Assembly: GCF_019880385.1 (NCBI RefSeq)
Contig: NZ_CP082273.1
Location: 2,294,001-2,358,000 of the forward strand
Origin: Nocardioides coralli
GTDB lineage: Bacteria; Actinomycetota; Actinomycetes; Propionibacteriales; Nocardioidaceae
Direction of reading: 5' to 3'
DNA length: 64,000 bases
How positions within the stretch are numbered: position 1 is the stretch's first letter; each line of letters starts with the position of its first letter. A model generated the notes under the pieces. That model worked only from the letters and a program-made list of their open reading frames with translations, made no database searches and was not told the origin of the DNA. A program made the translations under genes and the position numbers. Positions 8,604 through 16,811 of the stretch are shown one piece after another.

Positions 8604-9835
8604 CCCTCGATCCGGAGGCGTTCCGCACTGCCTGGCCCCAGGTCGTGCGGGCGCTGGCCGCCGCCACGCGCAGCCTCGATCTCGGCGAGGAGTACGCCGC
8701 GGAGGCGTTCGGCCGCGCGGCCGCCCAGCCCGTCGGGTCGGTGGACGACCTGGCAGCCTGGTGCGTCCGCGTGGGCCGCAACGCCTGGCTCGACGACCGT
8801 CGCCGCCAGCAACGCTTCGACCGGCTGCTCCCCGACCTCGCGGTCGACCCGGACCGGACCTCCGCCGCCATGGACCACGACCGCCTACCCGGGGATGCCC
8901 TCGACGACCGGCTCGCGCTGCTCTTCGTGGCCTGTGACGAGGCGCTCGCGCCCGGTGCCCAGCTGGTCCTCGCCATGCGGGTGGTCTGCGGCCTCTCGAC
9001 CCGGCAGATCGCCGGGCACCTCGGGGTCCCAGAGGCGACGGCCGCGGCACGCCTCACCCGGGCCAAGGCCGCTCTCGCGGGAAGCGGCGCCGGGTTCGTG
9101 GTCCCCCGACGGGAGGTGCGGCAGGAGCGCCTGCCGGTCGTGATGGCCTGCGTGGCCGGTCTGCTGACGGTCGGCCAGCGGGAGGTAGTGGCGCCCGGTG
9201 ACGCGACGGACGACCCCGCCCGCGACGCCCTCTCGCTGGCCGAGGCGCTGACGGCGGAGGAGCCCTCGGACCCGGAGGTGCTGGGCCTGCGGGCCGTGTG
9301 CCGGCTCGCTCTGGCCCGGCGGCCGGGACGGGTGCGCGACGGCGTGGCGCTCACCCTCGACGACGCCGACCGCACCGCGTGGCACCCGCGGCTCCTGGCG
9401 GCCGGGCTGGAGGACGCGGCTCGCGCGGCACGCCTCGCGCCGGTGCCGCCGGGCCGCTTCGTCCTGGAGGCGGCGATCTCGGGGGTGCATGCCGCGGCGC
9501 CGAGCGCCGAACGGACCGACTGGGACCGGCTGGCCGGCCTCTACGACGCGTTGCAGCGAGCCTGGCCGTCGCCGGCGGTGGAGGTGGCCCGCCTGGTCGT
9601 CGCCGGACGCCGGCACCTCCGGAACGGCCGCGACCCCGCGACGGTGGTCGCGGGGCTCGAGGCCCTCGTCGCCGACGGGCCGGCGTACGCCGCCCGGGAC
9701 GCCGGGCTGGCACTGGCGGACCTGGCCCGCAGGACCGGGCGGGTGGAGGAGGCCGCCGCCCGGTACCGCGAGCTCGCCGAGGTCGTCCCCGAAGGTCCGC
9801 TCCGGGAGTTCTGCCGGCAGCGGGCCCGGGGCTGA
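8600..9835 (+). CDS. ECF42-family RNA polymerase sigma factor with C-terminal TPR-like extension
   Basis: A 411-residue extracytoplasmic-function sigma factor. Region 2 is degenerate but recognisable (AAWCVRVGRNAWLDDRRRQQRF). Region 4 includes LVLAMRVVCGLSTRQIAGHL and VPEATAAARLTRAKAAL. The hallmark stretch DDRLALLFVACDEAL precedes region 4. About 220 further residues form a helical domain (LAEALTAEEPSDPEVLGLRA and following) typical of ECF42 proteins, which lack an anti-sigma factor and may be controlled through this extension. The start is GTG 8600, overlapping the YCII stop. The upstream TGTCGA/CGTC promoter suggests autoregulation. The gene converges on ptsIIA. Confidence 0.88.
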   Translation: MTLDPEAFRTAWPQVVRALAAATRSLDLGEEYAAEAFGRAAAQPVGSVDDLAAWCVRVGRNAWLDDRRRQQRFDRLLPDLAVDPDRTSAAMDHDRLPGDALDDRLALLFVACDEALAPGAQLVLAMRVVCGLSTRQIAGHLGVPEATAAARLTRAKAALAGSGAGFVVPRREVRQERLPVVMACVAGLLTVGQREVVAPGDATDDPARDALSLAEALTAEEPSDPEVLGLRAVCRLALARRPGRVRDGVALTLDDADRTAWHPRLLAAGLEDAARAARLAPVPPGRFVLEAAISGVHAAAPSAERTDWDRLAGLYDALQRAWPSPAVEVARLVVAGRRHLRNGRDPATVVAGLEALVADGPAYAARDAGLALADLARRTGRVEEAAARYRELAEVVPEGPLREFCRQRARG

Positions 9836-9845
9836 GCAACGCCAG

Positions 9846-9870
9846 CCCCGGGTCCGGTCACCGCCCGGGG
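9846..9870. terminator. Hairpin between convergent sigma gene and PTS IIA gene
   Basis: CCCCGGG at 9846-9852 pairs with CCCGGGG at 9864-9870 over an 11-nt loop. It sits between the two stop codons (9835 and 9872) and can serve both strands. Confidence 0.5.
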
Positions 9871-9871
9871 G

Positions 9872-10306
9872 TCAGGCGCTCACCTCACCGAGCGCCGCGA
9901 TGACCTCCGCCGGCGTGCCAGCCGCCCGGAGCCGGGCGATGGCCTCGTCGTCGGTGAAGATCCCGGCCAGGGAGGACAGCACCGCCAGGTGCTCGTCGCC
10001 GGTACCGGCGATCCCGACGACGAACTCGGCGGGCTGGCCGTTCCAGTCGACCGGCTCGGCGTACCGCACGAACGAGATCGCAGTTCGCCGGATCGACGGC
10101 TTCGACTCGTTGGTGCCGTGCGGGATCGCCAGGCCGTTGCCCATGAACGTCGAGACGGACTGCTCGCGCTCGTGCATCGCCTCCACGTAGGCCTCGTCGA
10201 CGGCCCCCACCTCGACCAGGAGCCTCCCGGCCTCGGTGATCGCCTCGTCGCGGGAGGACGCGCGCCCCCCGAGGACGATCGACTGCTCCGACAGGATGTC
10301 GCTCAC
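9872..10306 (-). CDS. mtlF: PTS mannitol-type EIIA component
   Basis: This cytosolic phosphocarrier takes phosphate from HPr and passes it to the IIB domain of the neighbouring IICB protein. The active-site histidine lies in NGLAIPHGTNES, at about residue 63. At 144 residues it is a free-standing IIA of the mannitol/fructose fold. I chose GTG 10306 because AGGAGAG lies 5 nt upstream; an in-frame GTG at 10321 would place that site inside the gene. It follows the IICB stop by 11 bp in the same operon. General PTS genes ptsI and ptsH are in the same window. Confidence 0.85.
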   Translation of the reverse strand: MSDILSEQSIVLGGRASSRDEAITEAGRLLVEVGAVDEAYVEAMHEREQSVSTFMGNGLAIPHGTNESKPSIRRTAISFVRYAEPVDWNGQPAEFVVGIAGTGDEHLAVLSSLAGIFTDDEAIARLRAAGTPAEVIAALGEVSA

Positions 10307-10317
10307 GTCCGCTCTCC

Positions 10318-11826
10318 TCACTCGTCCGCGTTGGCCTGGTCGACCAGCTCGACGATCTCGTCGTACTTCGGGCTGCTCATGAAGTTGTCGACCGACACGT
10401 GGATCGCCGACGGCGACTGCTGTCGTGCGCGTTCGGTGAGGTCCTGGTGGGTGACCACCAGGTCGACGTCGTCCGCGAGGTTGGCGATCGCCCGGTTGAC
10501 GACCGTCACGTCGGAGTGTCCGGCGGCCTCGATCTTCTTGCGGAGGACCGATGCCCCCATCGCGGACGAGCCCATGCCGGCGTCGCAGGCGAAGACGATG
10601 GAGTGGATCTCCTTCGTCGTCGTGGCTGAGGTGCCGGCGAGGGCACTGCTGGCCACCGACGACTTGCCCTTCATGGACTCCATCTGGGCCGTCGCGCCGA
10701 CGAGCTGGTCCTCGGGCTCCACGGCCTTGTCGAGGCGCAGCATCAGGGCCGCGACCAGGAAGCTGGCCGTCGCGCCACCGATGATGGAGAGCGTGACGCC
10801 GAGGTAGTCGGTGACGGTCGAGTTGGTCTGGATGTAGACCGCGAACACCGATCCTGGTGCTGCTGGTGCACGCAAGCCGACGTCGAAGAGCACGTTGATG
10901 AGGATCTGCGTGAAGCCGCCCGCGATCATCGCGACGATCAGCTTGGGCTTCATCAGCACGTACGGGAAGTAGATCTCGTGGATGCCGCCGAAGAAGTGGA
11001 TGATGACCGCGCCGGGCGCCGAGGCCTTCGCGAGCCCCTTGCCGACCATCATGTACGCGAGCAGCAGCCCGAGCCCCGCGGCAGGGTTGGCCTCGAGCAG
11101 GAACAGCACGGACTCGCCCGAGCTCTCCACGTCGGCCGCGCCCAGTGGCGTCAGGATCCCGTGGTTGATCGCGTTGTTGAGGAACAGCACCTTCGCCGGC
11201 TCGATGATGAGCGAGGTGAACGGCAGCAGGTTGGTGTCGGTGAGGAACTGGATGCCTCGGCTGCCGACATTGACGATGCCGTCCATGATCGGGCTCATCG
11301 CGAAGAAGCCGAAGGTGGCCAGGATGCCGCCCCAGATGCCGGCGGCGAAGTTGTTGACCAGCATCTCGAACCCGGGCTTGATCTTGCCGTCCCAGGTCGC
11401 GTCGATCTTCTTCATCGTCCAGCCGCCGAGCGGGCCCATGACCATGGCGCCCATGAACATCGGGACCTCGGTGCCGGCGATGACACCCATGGTCGCGATC
11501 GCACCGACGACACCGCCACGGGTGTCGTAGATCATCTTGCCGCCCGTGTAGCCGATGAGCAGCGGCAGCAGGTAGGTGATCATCGGACCGACGATGCCGC
11601 CGCCCTCGAACTCACCCCAACCACCGATCTGGGCCACCCAGCCGTCTGGGGCCAGGCTGCCCTTCCCGCCGAGGTTGAGCCAGCCCACCTCGATGAACAT
11701 CGCGGTGATGAGTCCCCAGGCGATGAAGGCGCCGATGTTGGGCATCACCATGTTGGACAGGAACGTCCCGAACTGCTGGACGCGTACGCGGGCCCCGGTC
11801 CGTGGGGCATCCGTCGTGGTCGCCAT
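10318..11826 (-). CDS. mtlA: PTS mannitol-type transporter, EIICB component
   Basis: A 502-residue permease that imports and phosphorylates a hexitol, probably mannitol. The membrane IIC part holds the typical stretches MVMPNIGAFIAWGLITAMFI and HFFGGIHEIYFPYVLMKPKL. The cytosolic IIB domain has the phosphocysteine motif IVFACDAGMGSSAMGAS near residue 413. The IIA domain found in E. coli MtlA is missing and is supplied by the next gene. ATG 11826 has an excellent ribosome site in AGGAGGAGAAG. No mtlD is seen here; the divergent MDR dehydrogenase may be the matching polyol(-phosphate) oxidoreductase. Confidence 0.88.
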   Translation of the reverse strand: MATTTDAPRTGARVRVQQFGTFLSNMVMPNIGAFIAWGLITAMFIEVGWLNLGGKGSLAPDGWVAQIGGWGEFEGGGIVGPMITYLLPLLIGYTGGKMIYDTRGGVVGAIATMGVIAGTEVPMFMGAMVMGPLGGWTMKKIDATWDGKIKPGFEMLVNNFAAGIWGGILATFGFFAMSPIMDGIVNVGSRGIQFLTDTNLLPFTSLIIEPAKVLFLNNAINHGILTPLGAADVESSGESVLFLLEANPAAGLGLLLAYMMVGKGLAKASAPGAVIIHFFGGIHEIYFPYVLMKPKLIVAMIAGGFTQILINVLFDVGLRAPAAPGSVFAVYIQTNSTVTDYLGVTLSIIGGATASFLVAALMLRLDKAVEPEDQLVGATAQMESMKGKSSVASSALAGTSATTTKEIHSIVFACDAGMGSSAMGASVLRKKIEAAGHSDVTVVNRAIANLADDVDLVVTHQDLTERARQQSPSAIHVSVDNFMSSPKYDEIVELVDQANADE

Positions 11827-12188
11827 CTCTTCTCCTCCTCTACCGGACCGGGCGGTGACTCCGGTCACTTCGGATACCCCAGTGAACCACAGACTCGGGC
11901 ACATTCACAAGGAGTCGGGCGCACTTTCTGGCTCGTTCGTGTGGATTTATGCCCGTTTTGCGACTATGGTGGCGGTGCTGCGCTCACCCGAGGCGGCACG
12001 AGACCCGAGCGAGGAGAACCGTTGAAGGCCCTGCGCTCCAAGGCACCCGAGGACGGTCGGAGGCCGCACAGCAGGGAGGGCGTCAGCGCGGGCGTGGCGC
12101 CCGGGGCAGAAGGTGGACCCAGCTCGCATCTCGCCTCAGCGGCCCCGGTGGATGTCCGGGGCTCGAGGCACCCGAACACGGAGGAACC
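11827..12188. promoter_or_regulatory. Divergent control region of the mannitol PTS and MDR dehydrogenase genes
   Basis: This 362-bp gap holds several candidate sites. GTGAC-N4-GTCAC is an inverted repeat at 11855-11868. ACTCGGGCACA (11893) and AGTCGGGCGCA (11913) are direct copies exactly 20 bp apart. GATTTATGCCCG at 11944-11955 matches 10 of 12 positions of a site in the pts/fru promoter region. The arrangement fits repressor control of both divergent units. The right part may encode a 56-residue peptide (12022-12192). Confidence 0.5.
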
Positions 12189-12192
12189 ATGA
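12022..12192 (+). CDS. Possible 56-aa upstream ORF overlapping the MDR dehydrogenase start
   Basis: A TTG at 12022 has a good ribosome site, GAGGAG at 12011-12016, and opens a frame of 56 codons. Its stop overlaps the ATG of the next gene as ATGA. The peptide begins LKALRSKAPEDG and is polar and rich in Gly, Ser and Pro, with no recognisable domain. It could be a leader peptide that couples translation to the dehydrogenase, a remnant of a larger gene, or chance. The coupled stop and ribosome site are the only positive signs. Confidence 0.3.
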   Translation: MKALRSKAPEDGRRPHSREGVSAGVAPGAEGGPSSHLASAAPVDVRGSRHPNTEEP

Positions 12193-13925
12193 CATCAGCG
12201 TACGACCGGTACCGCGCGGCCGATTTCGACCGGCCGCAGGAGAGCTGGGCCTGGCACGTGTACGGCGCGGGCGAGGAGAACATGGGCAAGGACGATCAAC
12301 CCGAGCTGGTGCCCGTCCCCGCACCGGATGCCGACCAGATGCTGGTTCGCATCGACAGCGTGGGGCTCTGCTTCTCCGACGTGAAGATCCTCCGCGCCGG
12401 AGGCAGCCACCCGAAGCTCTACAACCGCGATCTGTCCACGGAGCCCACCCGACTGGGTCACGAGGTCAGCCTCACGGTCATCGAGGTCGGGGAGAACCTC
12501 GCGGACAGGTATCACGCCGGCCAGCGTCTGGCCGTGCAGCCCGACATCTATCAGGACGGCAAGAGCACGGCCTACGGCTACACCATTCCCGGCGGACTGA
12601 TCCAGTACCACCTCATGGGCGCGGAGATGCTCGACACCGACGACGGTGCCTGCCTGCTGCCCGTGCCTGACACGATGGGCTATGCCGAGGCCTCCACGCT
12701 GGAGCCCTGGGGTTGCGTGATGGCGGCCTACACCCAGCGTCGCCGCCTGGAACCCAGGAAAGACGGGACCATGTGGATCATCGGCCGGCCCGGCGACGAG
12801 CGTGAGTACCTCTTCTCCTCCGGTCTGGACGCGCCAGCCACCATCGTGCTCACCGACGTGCCCCCCTCGGTGCACGAGCTGGTGGAGCAGACGTCGGCCA
12901 CGAAGATCGTGCGCAACGGCGTCGGCACCGACGACTACCAGGCCCTGGTCGACGAGCTGACCGACGGCGCGGGCTTCGACGACATCGTCATGCTCGATCC
13001 CCGCTCCGCGGCGACGGTGGGGGCTGTGGCCGAGCACATCGCCCGGCGGGGCACCCTCAACCTGGTGGGCGAGACCGCCCTGGACGGCCTGGTGGACACC
13101 GACGTGGGGCGCCTGCACTACGACTACACCGCCTATCTCGGCGGCCGAGGACCGGACATCGCCGCCTCCTACGGGGAGGCGCGCAACCGCTGCGACCTGC
13201 GCTCCAGGGGCACCACCGTCTTCGTGGGTGCCGGCGGCCCCATGGGGTTGATGCACATCCAGCGAGCCATGCAGCAGCCCGACGGCCCCAGCAAGATCGT
13301 CGCCACGGAGGTGAGCGACGAGCGCCTGAAGAGCCTCGAGGGTCGCCTGGCCCACCTGGCTGAGGAGAACGACTGCGAGCTGCTCACCTTCAACTCCCAG
13401 ACCGCGGAGGAGTCCCTCCACGACTTCGTCATGGGGATCACCGACGGCAAGGGGGCCGACGACGTGGTGGTCAGCGTCCCCATCGCCGCTGTGATGGCCG
13501 AGGCCGACACCCTGATGCGTCCCGACGGCATGCTGGTCTTCTTCGCCGGTGTCCCCAACGGCACCTTGGCCCCGTTGAACCTGAGCGCGGTCTACCTGGA
13601 CAACGCCCAGTTCACCGGGACCTCAGGGCTGACCATCCACGACCAGCAGCAGGTGGTGGACCTGGCCAACCGGGGTGAGCTCTCTCCGGGATCCATCGTG
13701 GGCGCCGTCGGCGGCATGCGGGCGGCCAAGGACGGCCTCCAGGCCCTGGTCGACGGCAGCTACTCCGGGAAGGTCCTGATCTTCCCGCAGATCCACGACC
13801 TCCCCCTGATGGGACTCAACGAGCTGGAGGAGAAGCTGCCGGACGTCGCCGAGAAGCTGGGCCCTGGCAACACGTGGAACGACGAGGCGGAGAAGGCGAT
13901 CTTCGACAGCCAGCTGAGCGGCTAG
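12189..13925 (+). CDS. Large MDR-family (zinc alcohol dehydrogenase-like) oxidoreductase, probable polyol dehydrogenase
   Basis: A 578-residue medium-chain dehydrogenase, far longer than the usual 340-380. The N-terminal GroES-like catalytic part has SVGLCFSDVKIL and LGHEVSLTVIEVG, giving candidate zinc-site Cys, Asp, His and Glu residues. The four-cysteine structural zinc lobe is absent. Two nucleotide-fold segments follow: a degenerate one starting GTMWIIGRPGDE (about residue 193) and a canonical one starting TTVFVGAGGPMGL (about residue 343). ATG 12189 has GGAGGA upstream. Being divergent from the mannitol-type PTS suggests a polyol or polyol-phosphate substrate; this is inference. Confidence 0.75.
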   Translation: MTSAYDRYRAADFDRPQESWAWHVYGAGEENMGKDDQPELVPVPAPDADQMLVRIDSVGLCFSDVKILRAGGSHPKLYNRDLSTEPTRLGHEVSLTVIEVGENLADRYHAGQRLAVQPDIYQDGKSTAYGYTIPGGLIQYHLMGAEMLDTDDGACLLPVPDTMGYAEASTLEPWGCVMAAYTQRRRLEPRKDGTMWIIGRPGDEREYLFSSGLDAPATIVLTDVPPSVHELVEQTSATKIVRNGVGTDDYQALVDELTDGAGFDDIVMLDPRSAATVGAVAEHIARRGTLNLVGETALDGLVDTDVGRLHYDYTAYLGGRGPDIAASYGEARNRCDLRSRGTTVFVGAGGPMGLMHIQRAMQQPDGPSKIVATEVSDERLKSLEGRLAHLAEENDCELLTFNSQTAEESLHDFVMGITDGKGADDVVVSVPIAAVMAEADTLMRPDGMLVFFAGVPNGTLAPLNLSAVYLDNAQFTGTSGLTIHDQQQVVDLANRGELSPGSIVGAVGGMRAAKDGLQALVDGSYSGKVLIFPQIHDLPLMGLNELEEKLPDVAEKLGPGNTWNDEAEKAIFDSQLSG

Positions 13926-14023
13926 CGGCGACCTGGCGGCTGCGATGCACCGCGGGCGCATCCGCCGACGGCGCAGGAACTCCCGGCCGGTCCCCCGGTG
14001 TCCGTGGAAGCCTGGTGCGCGGC

Positions 14024-14029
14024 TACGGT
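14024..14029 (+). promoter_or_regulatory. Leaderless -10 box TACGGT
   Basis: TACGGT ends 7 nt before GTG 14037, and no ribosome site is present. It fixes the start of the kinase-like gene. Confidence 0.5.
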
Positions 14030-14036
14030 CACCCCC

Positions 14037-14564
14037 GTGATCGTCTGGCTCAACGGCACCCACGGCGCGGGCAAGACCACGACCAGCACACTGGTTCAGC
14101 GGTTGCTCCCGGGCTCCCGTGTCTTCGACGCCGAGAAGGTCGGCGAGACCCTCATGGACATCTCGCCCGGCCTGCCGGCGACCGACAACTTCCAGCACTG
14201 GCCGCCGTGGCGGCCGCTCGTGGTGGACACCGCACGGCGGGTGCTCGACTACACCGGCGGCACGTTGGTGGTGCCGATGACGGTGCTGGTGGAGCAGTAC
14301 TGGCGCGAGATCGCAGCTGGCTTGGGCGAGCACGGGATCCCGGTCCGGCACTTCGTCATCCACGCCGAGCAGGACACGCTCCGCCACCGCATCGAGAGCG
14401 CGACGCCGGTGCCGTCCCCGTTCCGGCTGCAGTACCTCGCGCCCTACGCCGAGGCGTCCCGGACCTGGCTGCACCAGGAGGCCGAGGTCGTCGACACCAC
14501 CCACCTCACACCGGCCGAGGCCGCGCAGGAGATCGCCGCCAGGGTGGAGTCAGACCGGCGCTGA
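14037..14564 (+). CDS. P-loop ATP-binding protein, AAA/shikimate-kinase-like
   Basis: A 175-residue nucleotide-binding protein. A Walker A motif GTHGAGKTT begins at residue 6, right after the first strand VIVWLN. A strand VFDAEKVGETLMD, a run with conserved Trp and Pro (NFQHWPPWRPLVVD) and HFVIHAEQDTLRHRIES fit small P-loop kinases or chloramphenicol-phosphotransferase-like proteins of actinobacteria. The substrate is unknown, perhaps an antibiotic or a small metabolite. GTG 14037 is preferred because TACGGT lies 7 nt upstream. The 3' end overlaps the convergent gene at 14550 by 15 bp. Confidence 0.7.
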   Translation: MIVWLNGTHGAGKTTTSTLVQRLLPGSRVFDAEKVGETLMDISPGLPATDNFQHWPPWRPLVVDTARRVLDYTGGTLVVPMTVLVEQYWREIAAGLGEHGIPVRHFVIHAEQDTLRHRIESATPVPSPFRLQYLAPYAEASRTWLHQEAEVVDTTHLTPAEAAQEIAARVESDRR

Positions 14565-14957
14565 CCCGAGGTGCTCCCGCACCGCCGTGACGACGCCGGC
14601 GGGCCCGAGCTCGACCAGGTCGCCGGCGTACCGGCCGTCGACGAGCAGGGACCCGGGCCGCGTGGCCTGGTTGGTACGCCGCAGGGTCGCCCGCAGCCCG
14701 TCGCCCCGAGCCGCGCGGAGCACCGCAGGGACCAGCCAGGCGGTGTTGCTTGCCGAGACGACCTGGACGTCGACCCCGGGCAGCTCCGCGCGCAACCGCC
14801 CGTAGGCGGCCGCCAGCACCCGCGTGGCGTGGTCGTGCTCGACGGGCTGCTGGCGGCGCCCCGCCACGGCGATGGGGTCACGGCTGTCCCCCGCGCAGCA
14901 GCCACTGCTGCCACGGGCGTCCGCCCACGGCCGCACCAGGACCACCCGCGTCGGCAC
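14550..14957 (-). CDS. CstA-linked small protein with a Cys-Cys motif, function unknown
   Basis: A 135-residue soluble protein encoded directly after cstA, with its GTG 5 bp past the cstA stop. After a short strand (TRVVLVRPW) it carries GSSGCCAGDSRDP near residues 16-28, a vicinal cysteine pair followed by an acidic loop. HATRVLAAAYGRLRAELPGVDVQVVSASNTAW follows in separate segments. The layout (strand, CC, helix, strand) recalls a thioredoxin-like or metal-binding fold, but I cannot assign a family. In enterics cstA is followed by a different small protein, YbdD, which also has a CC motif. A role with CstA is inferred from position only. Confidence 0.65.
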   Translation of the reverse strand: MPTRVVLVRPWADARGSSGCCAGDSRDPIAVAGRRQQPVEHDHATRVLAAAYGRLRAELPGVDVQVVSASNTAWLVPAVLRAARGDGLRATLRRTNQATRPGSLLVDGRYAGDLVELGPAGVVTAVREHLGSAPV

Positions 14958-14962
14958 GCCGC

Positions 14963-16708
14963 TCAGGGCTCCCGGCGTTGCTGCGCGCCGCCGACGGACT
15001 CGTCCACGTCCTCGGTGTCGGGAGGCAGCTCTCCGCGGCGCATGCGCTGCACCACCAGTGCGGCCTCGACGATCAGCCACATCGCCAGCACGAAGATGAT
15101 GGCGTCGAGCGGTGCGAGCACCCACTCGCCGGCGTCCACGAAGTTCTTCAGGTTGACCAGGAGCGCCCACGACGTCATCACCAGCAGGAACACCAGCGGC
15201 ACCACGACGGCCACGGGGTTGCGGCCACGCTTGGCGACCCAGACGGCGACGACCGTCAGCGCCAGTCCGGCGGTGAGCTGGTTGGTGGTGCCGAAGAGCT
15301 GCCAGAGCACCCCGAAGGTGTAGCCGGCCTCTCCGCCGCCTGGCAGCAGCGCCATCACCAGCGGAACGACGACGGCGATCGCCCCGGCGAGGGTCAGGTT
15401 GCGCGCTCCGGCGCGCCAGCCGGCGATCTCGGAGATCTCCTGGACGACGTAGCGCTGGAGCCGGACACCGGTGTCCATGGTGGTGGCGGCGAAGCTGATC
15501 ACCACCACGGCCGCGAAGATCGCGCCGAGCTCGAGCGGTACGCCGAGGTTGTTGGCGAACACCGCGACCCCGTTGACGAAGTTGCCCACTGCCCCACCGG
15601 AGGCCGTGGCGAAGTCGGGGTAGAGCGCCTCCCAGTCGGTGCGGGTCGCGACGACACCGGCCGTCACGGCGAGCACGGCGCCCATGGCCAGGCTGCCCTC
15701 CCCCACGGCGCCCATGTAGCCGACGTAGCGGGCGTCGGTCTCCTTGTCGATCTGCTTGGCCGTCGTCCCCGAGGACACCAGCGAGTGGAACCCGGAGATG
15801 GCACCGCAGGCGATGGTGATGAACAGGAACGGGAAGATCGAGGGCGAGTCGTCGGGGACGTCGTTGACCACCGGCGCCACGATCGTGTTCCAGCCGACCA
15901 GGACCCCGAGGCCGATCACGCCGAGCGCGATGAAGAGCTGGTGGGAGTTGATGTAGTCCCGCGGCTGCAGCAGCATCCAGACCGGGAGCCGCGAGGCGAT
16001 GAAGGCGTAGGCGAACAGGATGATCACCCAGAGGTTGCGAGCCATCTCGAAGCCCAGTGCCTCGGCCAGCGGGGTGATGTCGATCGGGACCTGCTGGCCG
16101 ACCCAGATCAGGGCGTAGAGCGCGACGACGCCGACGAGCGAGGGGACCAGCGCCGGCGACCGGGTCTTGTAGATGTACTGGCCGATGCCGATCGCCAGCG
16201 GGATCTCCACGAAGATCGGGATGACCGCGCCCGGGTTGGCCACGAACAGGTTGCCGATCACGACTGCGAACACCGCGTTCACGAGCGTCAGCAGGAAGAA
16301 GATGATGACCAGGAACAGGGTGCGGGCGCGGACGCTGATGATGTCGCGGGCGATGGTGCCGATGTTGCGTGCCCGGTGGCGCACCGAGACCGCCAGCGAG
16401 CCGAAGTCGTGCACCCCCGCGGCGAAGATCGTGCCGACCACGATCCACAGCAGCGCGGGCCCCCAGCCCCAGAACACCGCGATCGCCGGCCCGACGATCG
16501 GCGCTGCCCCCGCGACCGAGGTGAAGTGGTGCCCGAAGACGACGTGCTTGTTGGTCGGCACGAAGTCGACCCCGTCCGAGAAGCGGTGGGCGGGCGTGAC
16601 GTACGCGGGATCGAGCGCGTACACCTTCTCCGCGAGGTAGCGGGAGTAGTAGCGGTACCCGAGGAAGTAGAGCCCTCCGACCACAACGGCAACGACTACG
16701 GCAGGCAT
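14963..16708 (-). CDS. cstA: Carbon starvation protein A, pyruvate/peptide transporter family
   Basis: CstA proteins are multi-helix membrane transporters linked to pyruvate and peptide uptake under carbon limitation. This 581-residue protein has the typical N-terminus (MPAVVVAVVVGGLYFLGYRY), the strongly conserved GHHFTSVAGAAPIVGPAIAV, and TMDTGVRLQRYVVQE near the C-terminal half. It is mostly hydrophobic, with a hydrophilic tail. The start is ATG 16708 with AGGACGG upstream. The next gene downstream starts 5 bp after its stop, so the two are surely cotranscribed. No histidine-kinase regulators of the BtsSR type are seen nearby. Confidence 0.95.
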   Translation of the reverse strand: MPAVVVAVVVGGLYFLGYRYYSRYLAEKVYALDPAYVTPAHRFSDGVDFVPTNKHVVFGHHFTSVAGAAPIVGPAIAVFWGWGPALLWIVVGTIFAAGVHDFGSLAVSVRHRARNIGTIARDIISVRARTLFLVIIFFLLTLVNAVFAVVIGNLFVANPGAVIPIFVEIPLAIGIGQYIYKTRSPALVPSLVGVVALYALIWVGQQVPIDITPLAEALGFEMARNLWVIILFAYAFIASRLPVWMLLQPRDYINSHQLFIALGVIGLGVLVGWNTIVAPVVNDVPDDSPSIFPFLFITIACGAISGFHSLVSSGTTAKQIDKETDARYVGYMGAVGEGSLAMGAVLAVTAGVVATRTDWEALYPDFATASGGAVGNFVNGVAVFANNLGVPLELGAIFAAVVVISFAATTMDTGVRLQRYVVQEISEIAGWRAGARNLTLAGAIAVVVPLVMALLPGGGEAGYTFGVLWQLFGTTNQLTAGLALTVVAVWVAKRGRNPVAVVVPLVFLLVMTSWALLVNLKNFVDAGEWVLAPLDAIIFVLAMWLIVEAALVVQRMRRGELPPDTEDVDESVGGAQQRREP

Positions 16709-16797
16709 GGTCCGTCCTGACTATCGGCGACTGGGGGGTCCGGGGGTCAGTGTGGCCGTCGTCACGCGGCACCCGCAAGAGCCGCGCGCGACTCGCC

Positions 16798-16803
16798 TAC
16801 GCT
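16798..16803 (+). promoter_or_regulatory. Leaderless -10 box TACGCT
   Basis: TACGCT ends 8 nt before GTG 16812, with no ribosome site between them. Confidence 0.45.
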
Positions 16804-16811
16804 GGGCACCC

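Noticed and set aside
14550..16778. A 742-codon open frame on the minus strand across cstA
   Set aside because: It is a frame shadow of cstA. Only its last 136 codons, after the cstA stop, form a separate gene.
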